In this document: positions 21,318 through 32,132 of the stretch, in pieces | How positions within the stretch are numbered: position 1 is the first letter of the stretch | How the letters are laid out: each line of letters begins with the position of its first letter | Source: Nymphaea colorata | Taxonomy: Eukaryota; Streptophyta; Magnoliopsida; Nymphaeales; Nymphaeaceae | DNA length: 34,704 nt | Direction of reading: 5' to 3' | NCBI RefSeq assembly: GCF_008831285.2 | Contig: NW_022205110.1 | Span: 1 to 34,704 of the forward strand | Made by a program: the position numbers and the translations under genes | Notes under the pieces: model-generated | Database searches by the model: none | Seen by the model: only the letters and a program-made list of their open reading frames with translations | What the model was told of the DNA's origin: nothing

Positions 21318-23116
21318 TCAATGGCGCTTGGGCCTGAGCTCTACGAACCTGGCCTGCTTGAGTTCGGCCTCGAACATGGTCGCAAACTTGAAGAACCAGA
21401 AGTTGTGGGTGGGGATCTTGCCCTCCACCTTCAGCATGGCGCTGTCCATCATCATTATCTCCCCGATCGCGATCTTGGTCCGCGCGCCCTAGCAGTTCAG
21501 GTACTCGTTCGCCTCGGGTGGCAGCTCGGAGACCATCATGATAGTCATGCCGCGGGGTTGCCGGGGATGGTGAGCTGCCCCTGTCCATCGTAGACCTCAC
21601 CGTCTTGGCTGAACTTGCAGAACTTGAGACTGTCTCCTTCGGCCTTGCGGACGGCTTCGATGTAGGAGTCGACCATGTTCTTGCAGTTCTTCACCAGTTT
21701 GTCCCTGAACTAGAAATGCACGAAGCGGTGGCTCAGTTCCACCTCAGTGAGGATGAGTTCCAGCTTCTTGCTGGTGCTCATTTCTGCGATCACTGGCTAG
21801 ACTGGCTCCTTGTTTTCTCTGGCGGGGAAGGAGACGTCGATGCTGAGCTTGATGGGGGAGGGCGGCTCATAGTCGCGAATGCTCGGATCGAACTCGTCTA
21901 TGTGATACTGTTTATACCTAGGATGGCCCAGGAGTGGTCTCCGCCTGCGAATATCTTGGCGGTTCTCTTGCCCTGTAGGGCAGTGACGTGCGTCCACACG
22001 GTTACGCTTTTCTCGTCTCCGAGTCCCAGCTGTCCCTTGGCGTTGTAGCCGCAGCTGTAGACGTTGTTCTGGTCGGTGAGGCAGAGGGAGTGGTTGGCGC
22101 CCGCAGCCACCATGGTCACCCGCTTCCCCAGCATGGATTCCACCAGGATTGGCTCGTATCGGTTCTCAGTTGCGCCGACGCCCAGTTGGCCCTGCGAGCA
22201 GTATCCGCAAGCGTATATGTGGCCCTTGTTGGTCAGGATCAGCGAATGCTTGCCTCCCAGAGCCAGTTGCTATACTTTCGTCTGCGCTTTTAGCCAGAGC
22301 CGAAGTAGTCCTACAGGCCCACTGGAAGTTCAGTACTACTTTTCGTGGAGTAGCCGAATCCTCCTTCCCTCCAGTTCCTAGTTGTCCATAATTTCCCTCT
22401 CCGAACGCATACAATTCTTCATCCCGCGTGAGTATCATGGTGTGGTAATCTCCACATGCTATTTTTGCCACTTTTTTCTGCTTGAAGAACTGGATAAGTT
22501 CCGGTTTCGATAGGTCCTTTTGTTGGAGTGGCCGAGCTGCCCCTTGTTTTTATTCTGCCCGCCTCCTCCCCAGCTGTACACCTGTCCGGCTGCATTCAGT
22601 GCCAAACTGTGGAAATCCCCACATGCGATATCCAAAATGGCTCGTTTCCGAAGTCCCTGGCGTCGAAGCGGTGGATGCCCTTGCCCTTGCTGCCGGTCTT
22701 GTCCCAGAGGCTGCCGCCCCAGGCGAAGAGGGCGCCCTGTTCGGTGAGCGCCAGCGTGTGGTAGTCCCCGCAGGCCACCTTCCGGATGCGGTGCTGCAGC
22801 ATGGCCTCCTGCAGGTGGAACTCGCGGAAGTTGCTGACCTGCGCCGGAATGCCGATCTTCCCGAAGAGCAGCGACCCGCTCATGTAGATCTGCTTCTCCG
22901 CGTTGTAGATCGCCGTGTGGGTACGCGCGGAGGCCACTCCCACCGCGATGCCTCTGAACCCGCGGATGGGGGAGGGCAGGTTGGCGGTTTTGTTGTTGGC
23001 TACTGCCAGTTCTCCGTCCTCGTTGCGACCCCAGGAATAGATGAGCACGGTTCCCCGCCTTCCACCGAACGCGACTCCTCCTACTGGTCCAGCAGCATCT
23101 CGCTATTCTCCTCCAT
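21318..23116 (-). CDS. RCC1-repeat protein, frame broken at several points
   Basis: Start ATG 23116-23114, stop TGA 21320-21318. Several RCC1 repeats are unmistakable: VLIYSWGRNEDGELAVANN, VACGDYHTLALTEQGALFAWG, IACGDFHSLALNAAGQVYSWG, IACGDYHTMILTRDEELYAFG, LALGGKHSLILTNKGHIYACG and GANHSLCLTDQNNVYSCG. One genuine 20-nt intron lies at 21917-21898 (GTATA...CATAG). After the propeller comes a helical/mixed C-terminal part of about 180 residues. Six further frame changes (near 23056, 22641, 22510, 22308, 22283 and 21552) each fit one missing base and no intron. RCC1 propellers act as Ran exchange factors or as protein-binding platforms; the C-terminal extension suggests the latter here. Confidence 0.75.
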
Positions 23117-23233
23117 GCTAACTGTATTTTTAAACTATAAGCAAATCGAACGGGGAAGATGGTTAGATGGGAAGGAGCCGGTAAATAGGGGGAGGGGAGT
23201 GAGGGTATTGCGGATATGATGGAGATACGGTGA

Positions 23234-24034
23234 TCATTTCTTGCCGGCTGCCTGTGGTCCCTGTAGCAATTTTTCCAATTCCTCCTTCAAAATTTGGTTG
23301 GTGCGTTTCTGTGCCTCCACATTGTTCTTGTGGGCCTGCCTGTCGGTCTCCTGCTGCTCCTTATCCTTCAGCTCCATATCGGCAATCTTCTGCTCCAAGT
23401 CGTGGACCTGCTCCTCCAGTTCCTTCGTCTGCCCTTCAGAGTACTGATCTTGTTCTCCATGTCCTTCTTCTTCTGCTCGGCCTGCAGAGCTCGCCTCATG
23501 CCGAAAGCTATCGAAGATTCGTAGAGGGTTTGGTAGGATTGGATGGTCTGCGTAGATAGGGGGTACTGACGGATCTAATCACGGACTCGGACGAGCAGGA
23601 GGCCGCGTTCTGCGCAATTAATAGTGATTTGTCTGATGAGTTCGTCGAAGCATTGACTGTAGAGTTCCTCCCTGATGGGGCAGATGCCTGTCTCGCGGGC
23701 CTGCCTCTGCTGTAGACGCTTGTCCAGCTTCTCCTGCAGGTCAAGCACATCCTGCTTGGTGGCTGGGGTGGCGGATACTGACTGGATCCTGCATGGGAGG
23801 TGAGTTACCAGAGTTGCTGTTTTTCGGTGGTGTACTCTCTGGGCGGCAGGATGGAGTTGAGGATGTCTTCGGTATAGGTATTGGTGAGGTTTTGAGGATT
23901 GATCTTGATGTCCTGCGTGGTGGGAGGGATACCTTGGCCTGTTTCTTGCCGGAGCTGGAGACGAGGACGGGGTTGGAGTATTTGACGAGACTCTGCGGTT
24001 GGTTGAAGTTAGTGGGTCCCTGGTTGGTGGACAT
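23234..24034 (-). CDS. DNALI1: Axonemal inner-arm dynein light chain p28
   Basis: Start ATG 24034-24032, stop TGA 23236-23234. Two 20-nt introns at 23932-23913 and 23808-23789 restore the frame. Family blocks in order are SLVKYSNPVLVSSS, ILNSILPPRE, QQRQARETGICPIREELYSQ, CFDELIRQITINCAERGLLL, RVRDEIR, YQTLYESSIAFGMRRALQAEQ, then a C-terminal coiled coil. These are the hallmarks of p28/DNALI1, the light chain of single-headed inner-arm dyneins in cilia. The Glu of RVRDEIR is coded by TAG (23577-23575). One break near 23430-23440 within a CCC run (GGG on the coding strand) fits a missing base. With it the protein is about 253 residues, the usual length for the family. Confidence 0.93.
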
Positions 24035-24157
24035 ATGTAACTTATTGATTTAAATAATGCGACTATAATCTTTAGCACAAGGGAAGGGTATTGTCTACTA
24101 TCAATCACCCTCCCTGCATGGAATGGGTAGTATATCCTTTTAGGTTTCTTTCCATTT

Positions 24158-25248
24158 ATGCAGATAATAATTCGAGCATTTTGGCGTATTATATCCCACG
24201 AGTTGAGGGCCACGTTTCGTTCGTTTATAATATTCTTATATGTCATTTTTGAAGAAGGAGGACGCTCTCTCGTGGGGATTCTGGCGGTGATCATCCTCTT
24301 ACTCTACCTGGTATTCAGCGACGGCCAATTCTCAGTCATCTTCACCCTCGCGGGAACGGTGCAGACCTTCGGATTCGCCCTCATCGCCATCAAGATCAGG
24401 AAGAGCAGATCCGTCACCGGACTCTCCAGAGAGACCTTCATTTGCTACGCCCTCATCTTCCTGGTCCGCTTCGTTCTGTTCATCTTCTATAAGGTACTCT
24501 TCCAATTATGCAGGGATATCTACCGAACGATACTACTGGTAATTTGATCTTCAAGATCCAGGAGGCTTTGGCTCTATTGCTTTCGGGGTATATTCTTTAC
24601 TGCATCGTTGTCTCTTTCAAGACCAGCTACAACCACGACCTGGACACAGTGAAATCATACTACCTGATTGCGGCTGCTGCCATCCTTGCAGTGCTCTTCC
24701 ACTCTCCCTCAATCGATCCCTGGTCGGAGATACCTTTGGGCCTTTCCCAGTATCTCTAAACCTTCGCCATCCTCAGTCAATTCGTTCTTTTCCGCAATAA
24801 GGTAGCCCTCTCTTATCTAGAAAGGAGATATCGAGTCATATACTCTCACTTCGTGGCTGCTCAGGGCATTTCCCGCATTCTTTTCATAATATTCTGGATC
24901 TTCACCTACGCTGAGCTGAACACGGAGAAGGCGATGAGTTTGCTGTCGGAGTACGTGGGATACTGGTTCATGGCATCGCAGATAATCCACCTCTTCATCA
25001 TGGGAGATTTCATGTATTATTGGATCAAGGCTGTCCGCCACGGTACTGGAGTCATCCAATTGCCACCTATATCTGATCTTTACCAGAACAACTATCACAT
25101 ATCCACACATATCCCTTTGCTTCTTATCACACACACATATCCCCATCCTGTCCTATCCCCCCCACCCATGCAGAGAGTATTATAGTCTATTATTGACAAT
25201 TTAAAAATACAGTTATGCATAACTTTGAATAATTCGAGTGGTGGGTGA
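24158..25248 (+). CDS. ERD2/KDEL-receptor-like membrane protein with N-terminal extension
   Basis: ATG 24158, one 20-nt intron at 24494-24513, continuous frame to TGA 25246-25248. Exon 1 gives 112 residues. Seven hydrophobic helices follow the KDEL-receptor order: IKIRKSRSVTGLSRETF (the KSRS.G.S motif after helix 1), then YLETFAILSQF with Glu coded by TAA 24757, then HFVAAQGISRILFIIFW, and finally GDFMYYWIKAV. An N-terminal extension of about 60 residues resembles plant ERD2-like proteins. Such proteins sit in Golgi/ER membranes, but those with this extension are not proven KDEL receptors. The frame overlaps the kinase start. Family comparison suggests the true stop is near 25074-25076, after VIQLPPI, with one base missing just before it. 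Confidence 0.8.
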
Positions 25249-26285
25249 CGGTTCCTTCTCTGTGGTCTACCAGGCCAGGCGGAAGTTGGACGGACGCCAG
25301 TACGCATCAAAAAGGTGAAGATGTCTGCTCTGACGCCCTCCGAGAAGGTGAGCTGCATCAACGAGATTCGTCTGCTGGCTAGACTCACGCATCCCAACAT
25401 CATTACGTACAAGGAGGCCTTTTTCGAAGGAGAGCACCTCTGCCTGTCACTGAATTCGCGGAGGGCGGCGATTTCCTGCAGTTGATGATGCAGAGGAGGA
25501 AGGCCAAGCGGCCCTTCACCGAGGAGGAGTTTTGCAGCTATGCGCGGGAGATGGCCAACGGATTGAGCGGACTGCACCGCACCAACATCCTCCACAGGGA
25601 CGTAAAGGCCGCCAACTTCTTCCTGGTGGGCGACAGGTCAAGATAGGGGATATGAACGTGAGTTCGATCAGCAAGGACGGCATGGCGAGCACCAAGATCG
25701 GCACTCCTTTCTATACCAGCCCCGAGATATGGCAGGAACTGCCTTACTCCTTCAAGAGCGATATTTGGTCTCTCGGCTGTCTGTTATACGAAATGGTCAC
25801 CTTCGTCATCCTTTTCGGGAAGAGACGTGGGCGAGCTTAAGCCAACATCCTATCTGGTTCCTGCTCGCCGCTTCCTGCCTAAACTCCTGAGGAAATCGCC
25901 AACCTGATCAAGCACTGCCTGCAGAGAGACCCCAGGGACCGGCCCAGCGCATAGTAGCTGCTCAGCAACGAATACTTGCGTCGAAAGTACAACGAGTGCA
26001 AGCAGAAGACAATGTAGAAGAGTCTCATGAACGAAAAGGACCACCGATAGGCTTGCAAGCGCATCCTGAAGTAGATAAACTCCTGCGGTACTGCGAGGTC
26101 AGCAAGGCCTTGCTTCCCCGCAGCAATTACTTCACGGTCGAGAAGGAGTAAAATCATCCCAGAGGAAGAGGAAGCGAAGCATCAGCAGGAAATTGACATC
26201 TCGTTTGCTCACCATGTACAGCATCTACAACCAGAGGCCGCCGAGTCTCCCGAAGAAAACCCTAAAACCGCTCCACCTCAGATGA
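25215..26285 (+). CDS. NEK-type (NIMA-related) serine/threonine kinase, frame broken
   Basis: Probable start ATG 25215 (MHNFEEFE, as in NEK N-termini). The Gly-rich loop is VGDGSFSVVYQARR, the Lys region IKKVKM, then EIRLLARLTHPNIITYKEAF, the catalytic loop HRDVKAANFF, the metal site IGDMNVS, the activation segment end GTPFYTSPEIW, SDIWSLGCLLYEM, and RDPRDRPSAEELL. These mark a NIMA-related kinase, a family that regulates cilia length and microtubules in ciliates. At least seven frame changes are needed (near 25236, 25300, 25449, 25639, 25820, 25840 and 26080). Most are single missing bases and none matches a 20-nt intron. The C-terminal tail is Glu/Pro-rich, and its exact end, about 26285, is uncertain. 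Confidence 0.72.
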
Positions 26286-26361
26286 TCCTATTATTTATGG
26301 CTCCGTAATGGCCTAAATTTACGACCAATTCGATCGTAAAATTTATTAATAATCCTACGAG

Positions 26362-27773
26362 ATGCGACTGGTGAAACTGGCCTATATCTTACTGCTGTTC
26401 CTGGTGGCGGTCAACTGCGCAGACAGGGAGGAGTGGCGCAAGAGGTCCATCTATCAGCTACTCACTGATAGATTTGCCAGAAATGATGGGCAGACTATGG
26501 CTGCGATAATTTAGGTATGCGCTTGGATATTCAGGTGACTACTGCGGAGGAGGCTACGGGGAATCATCAACAATCTCGACTACATCCAGGGCATGGGATT
26601 CGATGCCATTGGATTTCCCCCATCATCGACAACAGGGACGGCGGTTACCATGGCTACTGGGGCAGGAACCTCTACAAGCTGAACGACCACTTCGGATCGG
26701 AGCAGGACTTCATCGACCTGGTCAGCGCCTGCCACGAGAGGAACATCCTGGTGATGGTGGACGTGTTGCCAACCACATGGGTAACCTCGACACCAACTTC
26801 GGAGTGAATACCCCCTTCAATGATGCCAGCCACTACCATGATTGGTGCGAGATCTCGGATCAGGATTTCGCCAACCACAACCAGGATAGGATCTAGAACT
26901 GCAGATTGGCCAAATGGCGGACTTGAAGCAGGAAAATGACTATGTCAGGACTACTCTTCTGAGCTGGATTAGGGACATGGTCAACAAGTACCACATTGAC
27001 GGTTTGAGGATCGACACAATTCCTGAGGTTCCCAAGTGGTTCTGGAGTCAATTTCCCAGCATCTGGCGTCTACTGCGTCGGTGAGGTCTTCGACGGCGGC
27101 ATGGGCTATCTCGGCGGTTACCTTGGTTCCCTTGATGCTGTTCTAAACTACGCTTTCTTCTTCTGGGTGCGCGACACTCTCTTCAACCAGAAGGACATGT
27201 ACAACCTGCGCAACTACTACACCGAGTGGAGCAAGAACATCGACTACAACAGACTCAACTATATGGCCAACTTCTGCGACAACCACGACAACGCCAGGAC
27301 CTCAGCTGGGGCGGAAACTGGGAGGACAAGAAGAAACACCACCGTGCCTGTCACGCTATGGCCATGACCTCCATCGGTATCCCCATCGTCTACTACGGGC
27401 CGAACAATACTTTGCTGGAGGCAACGACCCTGCCTGCCGTGAGATCCTCTGGAGGAACATGGACAGGAACTCAGACATGTACATCTTCATCGCCAGGATC
27501 AATGCTGCTCGTAAGAGATTCGCCATTTGGGCCGAGCCACAAGTGGAGAGATATGTTGATGGTGAGTTCTTTGCCTACTCAAGAGGAAAGATGTTCGTGG
27601 CTCTGACCAACAAGGTGTCGGGCGGTGTCAGCAAGACCATTTCCTACCATCCCTTCTCCAACGGACAGGTCATCTGCAACATCTTCTGGCCCGATACTGA
27701 CTGCATCACAGTCAATGGCTCTTTCAACATCTACCTGCTCAATGGAGAGGTCAAGATCTACGTCCCTAAGTGA
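26362..27773 (+). CDS. Secreted alpha-amylase, GH13 (copy 1 of 2), frame broken
   Basis: ATG 26362, stop TGA 27771-27773. Signal peptide at residues 1-20 (MRLVKLAYILLLFLVAVNCA). One 20-nt intron at 26515-26534 is at the same site as in copy 2. GH13 regions are all present: DNRDGGYHGYWGRNLYKLN, VMVD...NHMG (region I), GLRIDTIPEVPKW with the nucleophile Asp (II), VGEVFDG with the acid/base Glu at GAG 27083 (III), and FCDNHDNAR (IV). It resembles the fungal Taka-amylase type, which cleaves internal alpha-1,4 bonds of starch and glycogen. At least eight single-base losses relative to copy 2 (for example near 26500, 26558, 26610, 26765, 26770, 26915, 27302 and 27402) break the frame. TAG 26894 aligns with GAG in copy 2. 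Confidence 0.85.
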
Positions 27774-27860
27774 TTATCCATACCTATCATCATCTTACAT
27801 CAAGACACTAAATGCCCCAAAAATAACACATACAAATAATAGATATTTTATTGAAGAAAG

Positions 27861-29272
27861 ATGATGGCTAGACATTGCTTCATCATCCTGATGGTTGTGG
27901 TGGGTTTGGTCAATGCAGCCAATAAGGATGAGTGGAAAAAGAGATCCATATATCAGGTGCTCACTGATCGGTTCGCCAGGAACGATGGAACCACACCCGC
28001 ATGCTCCAATCTAGGTAAGTGATAAATCATATAGGAAACTATTGCGGAGGAGGATATAAGGGACTCACCAACCACCTAGACTATATCCTAGGCATGGGCT
28101 TCGATGCTATCTGGATTTCTCCAATCATTGACAACAGAGATGGAGGCTATCATGGCTACTGGGGAAGAAATCTCTACAAATTAAATGATCACTTCGGATC
28201 GGAGCAGGATTTCGTCAACTTTGTCAGCGCCTGCCACGCCAAGGGAATCTTAGTCATGGTGGATGTTGTTGGCAACCACATGGGCAACCTTGATACTAAC
28301 TTCGGAGTCAATACGCCCTTCAATGATGCTGCCACTATCACGATTACTGCGAAATCACAGGGCAAGACTTCTCAACTCACAACCAGAACAGGATAGAGAA
28401 TTGCAGACTTGCCAAACTGGCCGATCTCAAGCAGGAAAACGATTACGTCAGGACCACTCTTCTGAGCTGGATTAAAGATCTAGTCAACAAATACCACATG
28501 ATGGCTCAGAATCGATACAGTTCCTGAGGTTCCCAAATGGTTCTGGAGTCAGTTCTCTCAAGCATCTGGAGTATACACAGTCGGATAAGTCTTCGATGGT
28601 TCCATGAGCTACGTGGGTGGTTATGTGGGTTCAATCGATGCCATCCTTAACTATCCTTTCTTCTTCAACATCAGAGACATCCTCTTCAACCAGAAGGACA
28701 TGTACGCTATTAGAAACTACTACACCGATGGGCAAAAGTGCTCGATTCCACCAAATTGTCCTACACTGCCAATTTTGCGACAACCACGATAATGCCAGGA
28801 CTCTCAGCTGGAGTGGCAATGGGAAGACAAGAAAAAACACCATAAGAGTTGCCATGTCATGGCCATGACCTCCATCGGAATCCCTATCGTTTATTACGGA
28901 GCTGAGCAATATTTTGCTGGTGGAAATGACCCTGCAAACAGAGAGATCCTTTGGAACCATATGGACAAAAACTCGACATGTATGGCTTCCTCGCAAAGGT
29001 CAACGACGCTAGAAAAAAGCACCAAATATGGGCACAAGGGCAAGTATAGCGTTACGTTGACAACTAGATCTTCTGTTTTCTCGAGGCAAGTTCTTGGTAT
29101 GTTTGACCAACAAGGTGTCTGGGACTGTGACGAAGACCATCTCTTACCATCCCTTTACCAACGGAGAGAAGATCTGCAACATTTCTGGCCCGATACTGAC
29201 TGCATTACAGTCAATGGCAGTTTCAACGTCAGTTTGCTCAACGGATAATCCAAGATATACGTCGTCAAGTGA
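27861..29272 (+). CDS. Secreted alpha-amylase, GH13 (copy 2 of 2), frame broken
   Basis: ATG 27861 (a second ATG follows directly), stop TGA 29270-29272. Signal peptide MMARHCFIILMVVVGLVNA. A 20-nt intron lies at 28015-28034 (GTAAG...TATAG). All four GH13 regions are kept: MVDVVGNHMG, LRIDTVPEVPKW, VG-UAA-VFDG and FCDNHDNAR. The catalytic proton donor is coded by TAA 28586-28588, where copy 1 has GAG; Gln there would abolish catalysis. TAA at the C-terminal LLNG-UAA-SKIYV also aligns with GAG of copy 1. At least six one-base losses relative to copy 1 (for example near 28333, 28499, 28505, 28735 and 28800) break the frame. Probably a food-vacuole or secreted digestive enzyme. Confidence 0.85.
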
Positions 29273-29754
29273 TTTCTATGATTGATGATGGATTTTGATT
29301 ATGGAAGACGGGGATGGTATGGATTAGCTGGTTTTATAGTTGATAAAGTTTTATTGGATTGTGGGACAATATATTAATTCTTATTTTTGGGGTAAAAGCT
29401 TATGAGTGATATATTGTTGATGTTCTTCATCTTTCAACCAATAAAATTTTTCTTTAATTTGCAAAAAACGCTTATTTTAGTTTTCTTAATGAGCTTAAAG
29501 CATTCACAAGCATATGCAAATTTTTTTCCAATTTTCCATGTTTGAATCATTTATTTTTTATTTCCCTTTACGTATCAATATAAAAAATCAGTATCACAAA
29601 AAATCGAAAAAACGCATAAAAAATTACTACATTGCACGGCCAGACTGGTTGAAAAGGGTATGGGTGGGTTTGGGTGTGGTAGAAACTTTTGCATAAATTA
29701 ATTGACCGAAAAAGAAGAATCATATATTTTATTTTCATTCGTCGTATCTCCCAA
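29273..29754. other. AT-rich spacer between amylase copy 2 and the EF-hand gene
   Basis: The longest spacer in the window, about 480 bp, strongly AT-rich, with A/T runs (29508-29530, 29545-29565, 29580-29625). I see no gene, tRNA fold or repeat. Short open frames here have no protein character. A small GT-rich block (29655-29680, GGGTATGGGTGGGTTTGGG-like) stands out, but I cannot assign it a role. Confidence 0.5.
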
Positions 29755-30280
29755 ATGAGCAAAACTGCAACCGCATACGGCTCCGCCCAATCCTCCCCTC
29801 ACTGGACAGTCCTTCCTGGCGGGATCGCCTCTTCACCGAGGACTATCAAGAGCTGGTCAATACCTTCAACATCCTGGATGAAAATGGGACTGGCGTAATC
29901 GACCAGTCGGAGCTGAAGGAGTGTTTGAGTAGTTAGGCAAAGACAAATCTAATCCCTTTATCCTGAATCTCATCAACGGTCTGGTGGAACTGAACCAGCC
30001 GATCACTCTGGACATCTTTATCGGTTTTATGACGTCGAACGTGGGCGACCTCAAGACCAAAGACGGTATTCAGAAAGTCTTCAGCATCTACGATGCAAAT
30101 TGCAATCAATTTGTGAGCAACGTGGAGTTTAAGGCGGTCGCCACGCAGATCCGCGATTCCATCACCGAGGACGAGATCAACGAGATGATCCACGACATCT
30201 TCGTCCAGTGGTAGACCTCGTCGCACGAAGGGCTCTGCTTCGATGAGTTTTACCAAGTAGTCAGCAATTACGTTCAATGA
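29755..30280 (+). CDS. EF-hand calcium-binding protein (calmodulin/centrin/calcineurin-B-like)
   Basis: Start ATG 29755 (MSKTATAYGS), stop TGA 30278-30280. With two missing bases supplied (near 29810-29820 and 29925-29936) it is about 175 residues. The first EF-hand loop is clear: DENGTGVIDQSE after FTEDYQELVNTFNIL. A second region, FSIYDANCNQFVSNVEF, has a loop (DANCNQFVSNVE) that keeps part of the calcium ligands. A final helix-loop region, EGLCFDEFYQVV, completes a four-hand pattern. Such proteins sense calcium in ciliary, contractile or basal-body structures. Centrin-like and calcineurin-B-like assignments are both possible. In peritrichs, calcium-binding EF-hand proteins (spasmin) drive stalk contraction, but nothing here proves that role. 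Confidence 0.75.
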
Positions 30281-30571
30281 TCCCCCACCCGCAACATTTA
30301 TTTATCGGCATTTATCTTTTTTAGACTTTGCAATCATAAGCGAATATGGATATTAGATAATCACTTACACCGTGTAATTACGTTGATCTTGATTGGGCCA
30401 TAGGTCTATTGCTTAGCATTCATGCGTAATATGATCATGCAAATTTGCTAATTTCTTATATATTTCCATATGACAAGCTCTAAAAATTTACCTTCTACTC
30501 CAATTGAGGCATTACTTCATATGTTATTTTCGAGCATTTGGTGGAATTAATATTGACCCTATTATTGGAAG

Positions 30572-32098
30572 ATGTTAATATTTAATCTATTTATGGGATC
30601 TATAAAATTGACAGTGCTTCTGCTCTCCCTTGCAGTATGGACACACACTTGGGAATACAATAACCCCTATCGCATGGCCGCCCCCTCAGTAGTGGTACAG
30701 GATTGGATCGACCAGCCCATCGACCACCTCAATTACTACAGTCACGCCACATTCAAACAGCGATATTATGTTCTCAGTGATTATTACGCTGCTGGAGGGC
30801 CAGCCTACCTCTACATTTGCGGAGAGGCTGAGTGCAGAGGCATATCGAACACCTCCTTCACTGCTGAAATCGCCAGACAGACCAAAGGCATCATCTTCGC
30901 ACTCGAACATCGGTTCTACGGCAAGTCCCTCCCCTTCGGAAACGACTCCATGAGCTTCTAAAATCTACGCTTCCTCACTTCGGAGCAGGGACTTAGTGAT
31001 CTCGCATACTTCATCACCTACATCAAGACCAAACAGCTCTACGGAGTAAGGACAAACACCCTTGGATCACCGTTGGCGGTTCATACGCTGGAGCCATGTC
31101 CTCATGGTTTAGATCAAAATACCCCCATCTGACTGTGGGAGCCATCGGATCAAGCGGAGTGGTGCTTGCCGTTTAGGATTTCAAGGCATTCGATGAGCAA
31201 ATATACCAATCCGCCATGAAGAGCGGTCCTGCTTGTGTCGCTGCTCTCCAGGACGTCAACAAATACGTGGAGGACATCATCAATGGCGACGGAAGATTGG
31301 ACTTCCAGGCTCAGTTCAAGGCAGAGAAGCTCACCGCCAAGGAATTCCTCTTCTACTGGGCAGATGTGGTCGTCTTCCAGTTCCAGTACAGCAAAAGGTG
31401 GAATTCTGCGCATCAGTTTCAGGAAAAACGAGAGAGGAAGTGTTCAACGTCCTCAAAGCCATCGCGCTGACTGTCTCACCGGTCGACTATGGAGCCTACT
31501 ACCTCAAAAACGCCACTTTCGCCATGTAAATATGATGAGATTCAGTGAGGACGGCCGAGGAGCTCGCGCCTGGATCTACCAGAGCTGCACTGAGTTCAGC
31601 TACTTCCAGACTTTCTCCGACCACCCCATGCGTTCCCTGCAGCTAGACCTTGATTTCTACAAGTCCTGGTGCGCCGATATCTTCGGACCTGGCGTATGGC
31701 CCTTCGTGAACCGCGTCAACAACGAATTCGGAGGACTTTCCCTATAAGCCACCAACCTCTATATGACCAACGGAGATGAGGATCCCTGGAGGTGGGCAAG
31801 TCTCCAGAAGAGCAGAAAGAATATCATCAGCAAGGTCTATGTATGCCCCAATTGCGGTCACTGCGTAGATTTGAAGCAGCCTTCCGATTCTGATGCCGAT
31901 ACACTGAAAGCTGTTAGAGCTGAGGAATTGGCTAATGTCAAGAAGTGGCTTGCTGAAGCTCAAGCAAAATCGTCTCCAATTGATCATACCATGATTGAAT
32001 ATAAGCAAGCACACCTCATCAATAACAAGGATTATGATGATAAAGAAAACATCATAATCTTTGTCCAAATATGTCTCAGCATTTTAATAAAGTTATGA
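30572..32098 (+). CDS. Secreted serine carboxypeptidase, family S28 (Pro-X carboxypeptidase-like)
   Basis: ATG 30572, or ATG 30593 which still keeps the signal peptide (GSIKLTVLLLSLAVWTHTW); stop TGA 32096-32098. Family S28 marks are QPIDHLNYYSHATFKQRYYV, GGPAYLYICGEAE, EHRFYGKSLPF, the nucleophile motif VGGSYAGAMSSWFR, WIYQSCTEFSYFQT, NGDEDPW (catalytic Asp) and CGHCVDL (catalytic His). A 20-nt intron lies at 31526-31545. Two breaks (near 31050 and 31395) fit one missing base each. UAR codons 30959, 31174 and 31745 are read as Glu. The enzyme removes residues after Pro at C- or N-termini, usually in lysosomes or outside the cell. The hydrophobic tail after position 31990 may be past the true stop. 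Confidence 0.86.
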
Positions 32099-32132
32099 TG
32101 GATATTAAGATACAACAAAGATGAAGATGAGT

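Noticed and set aside
22482-23219. Long open frame on the plus strand (245 residues)
   Set aside because: It is antisense to RCC1 repeats that are evident on the minus strand, and has low-complexity Pro/Ala/Arg content.
24035-24294. Upstream extension of the p28 frame on the minus strand
   Set aside because: It exists only if the two 20-nt introns are ignored; the spliced frame starts at 24034 with the conserved KYSNPVLV block.
29655-29680. G/T-rich block in a spacer as an internal telomeric repeat
   Set aside because: It lacks the regular G4T2 unit and is too short to support that reading.
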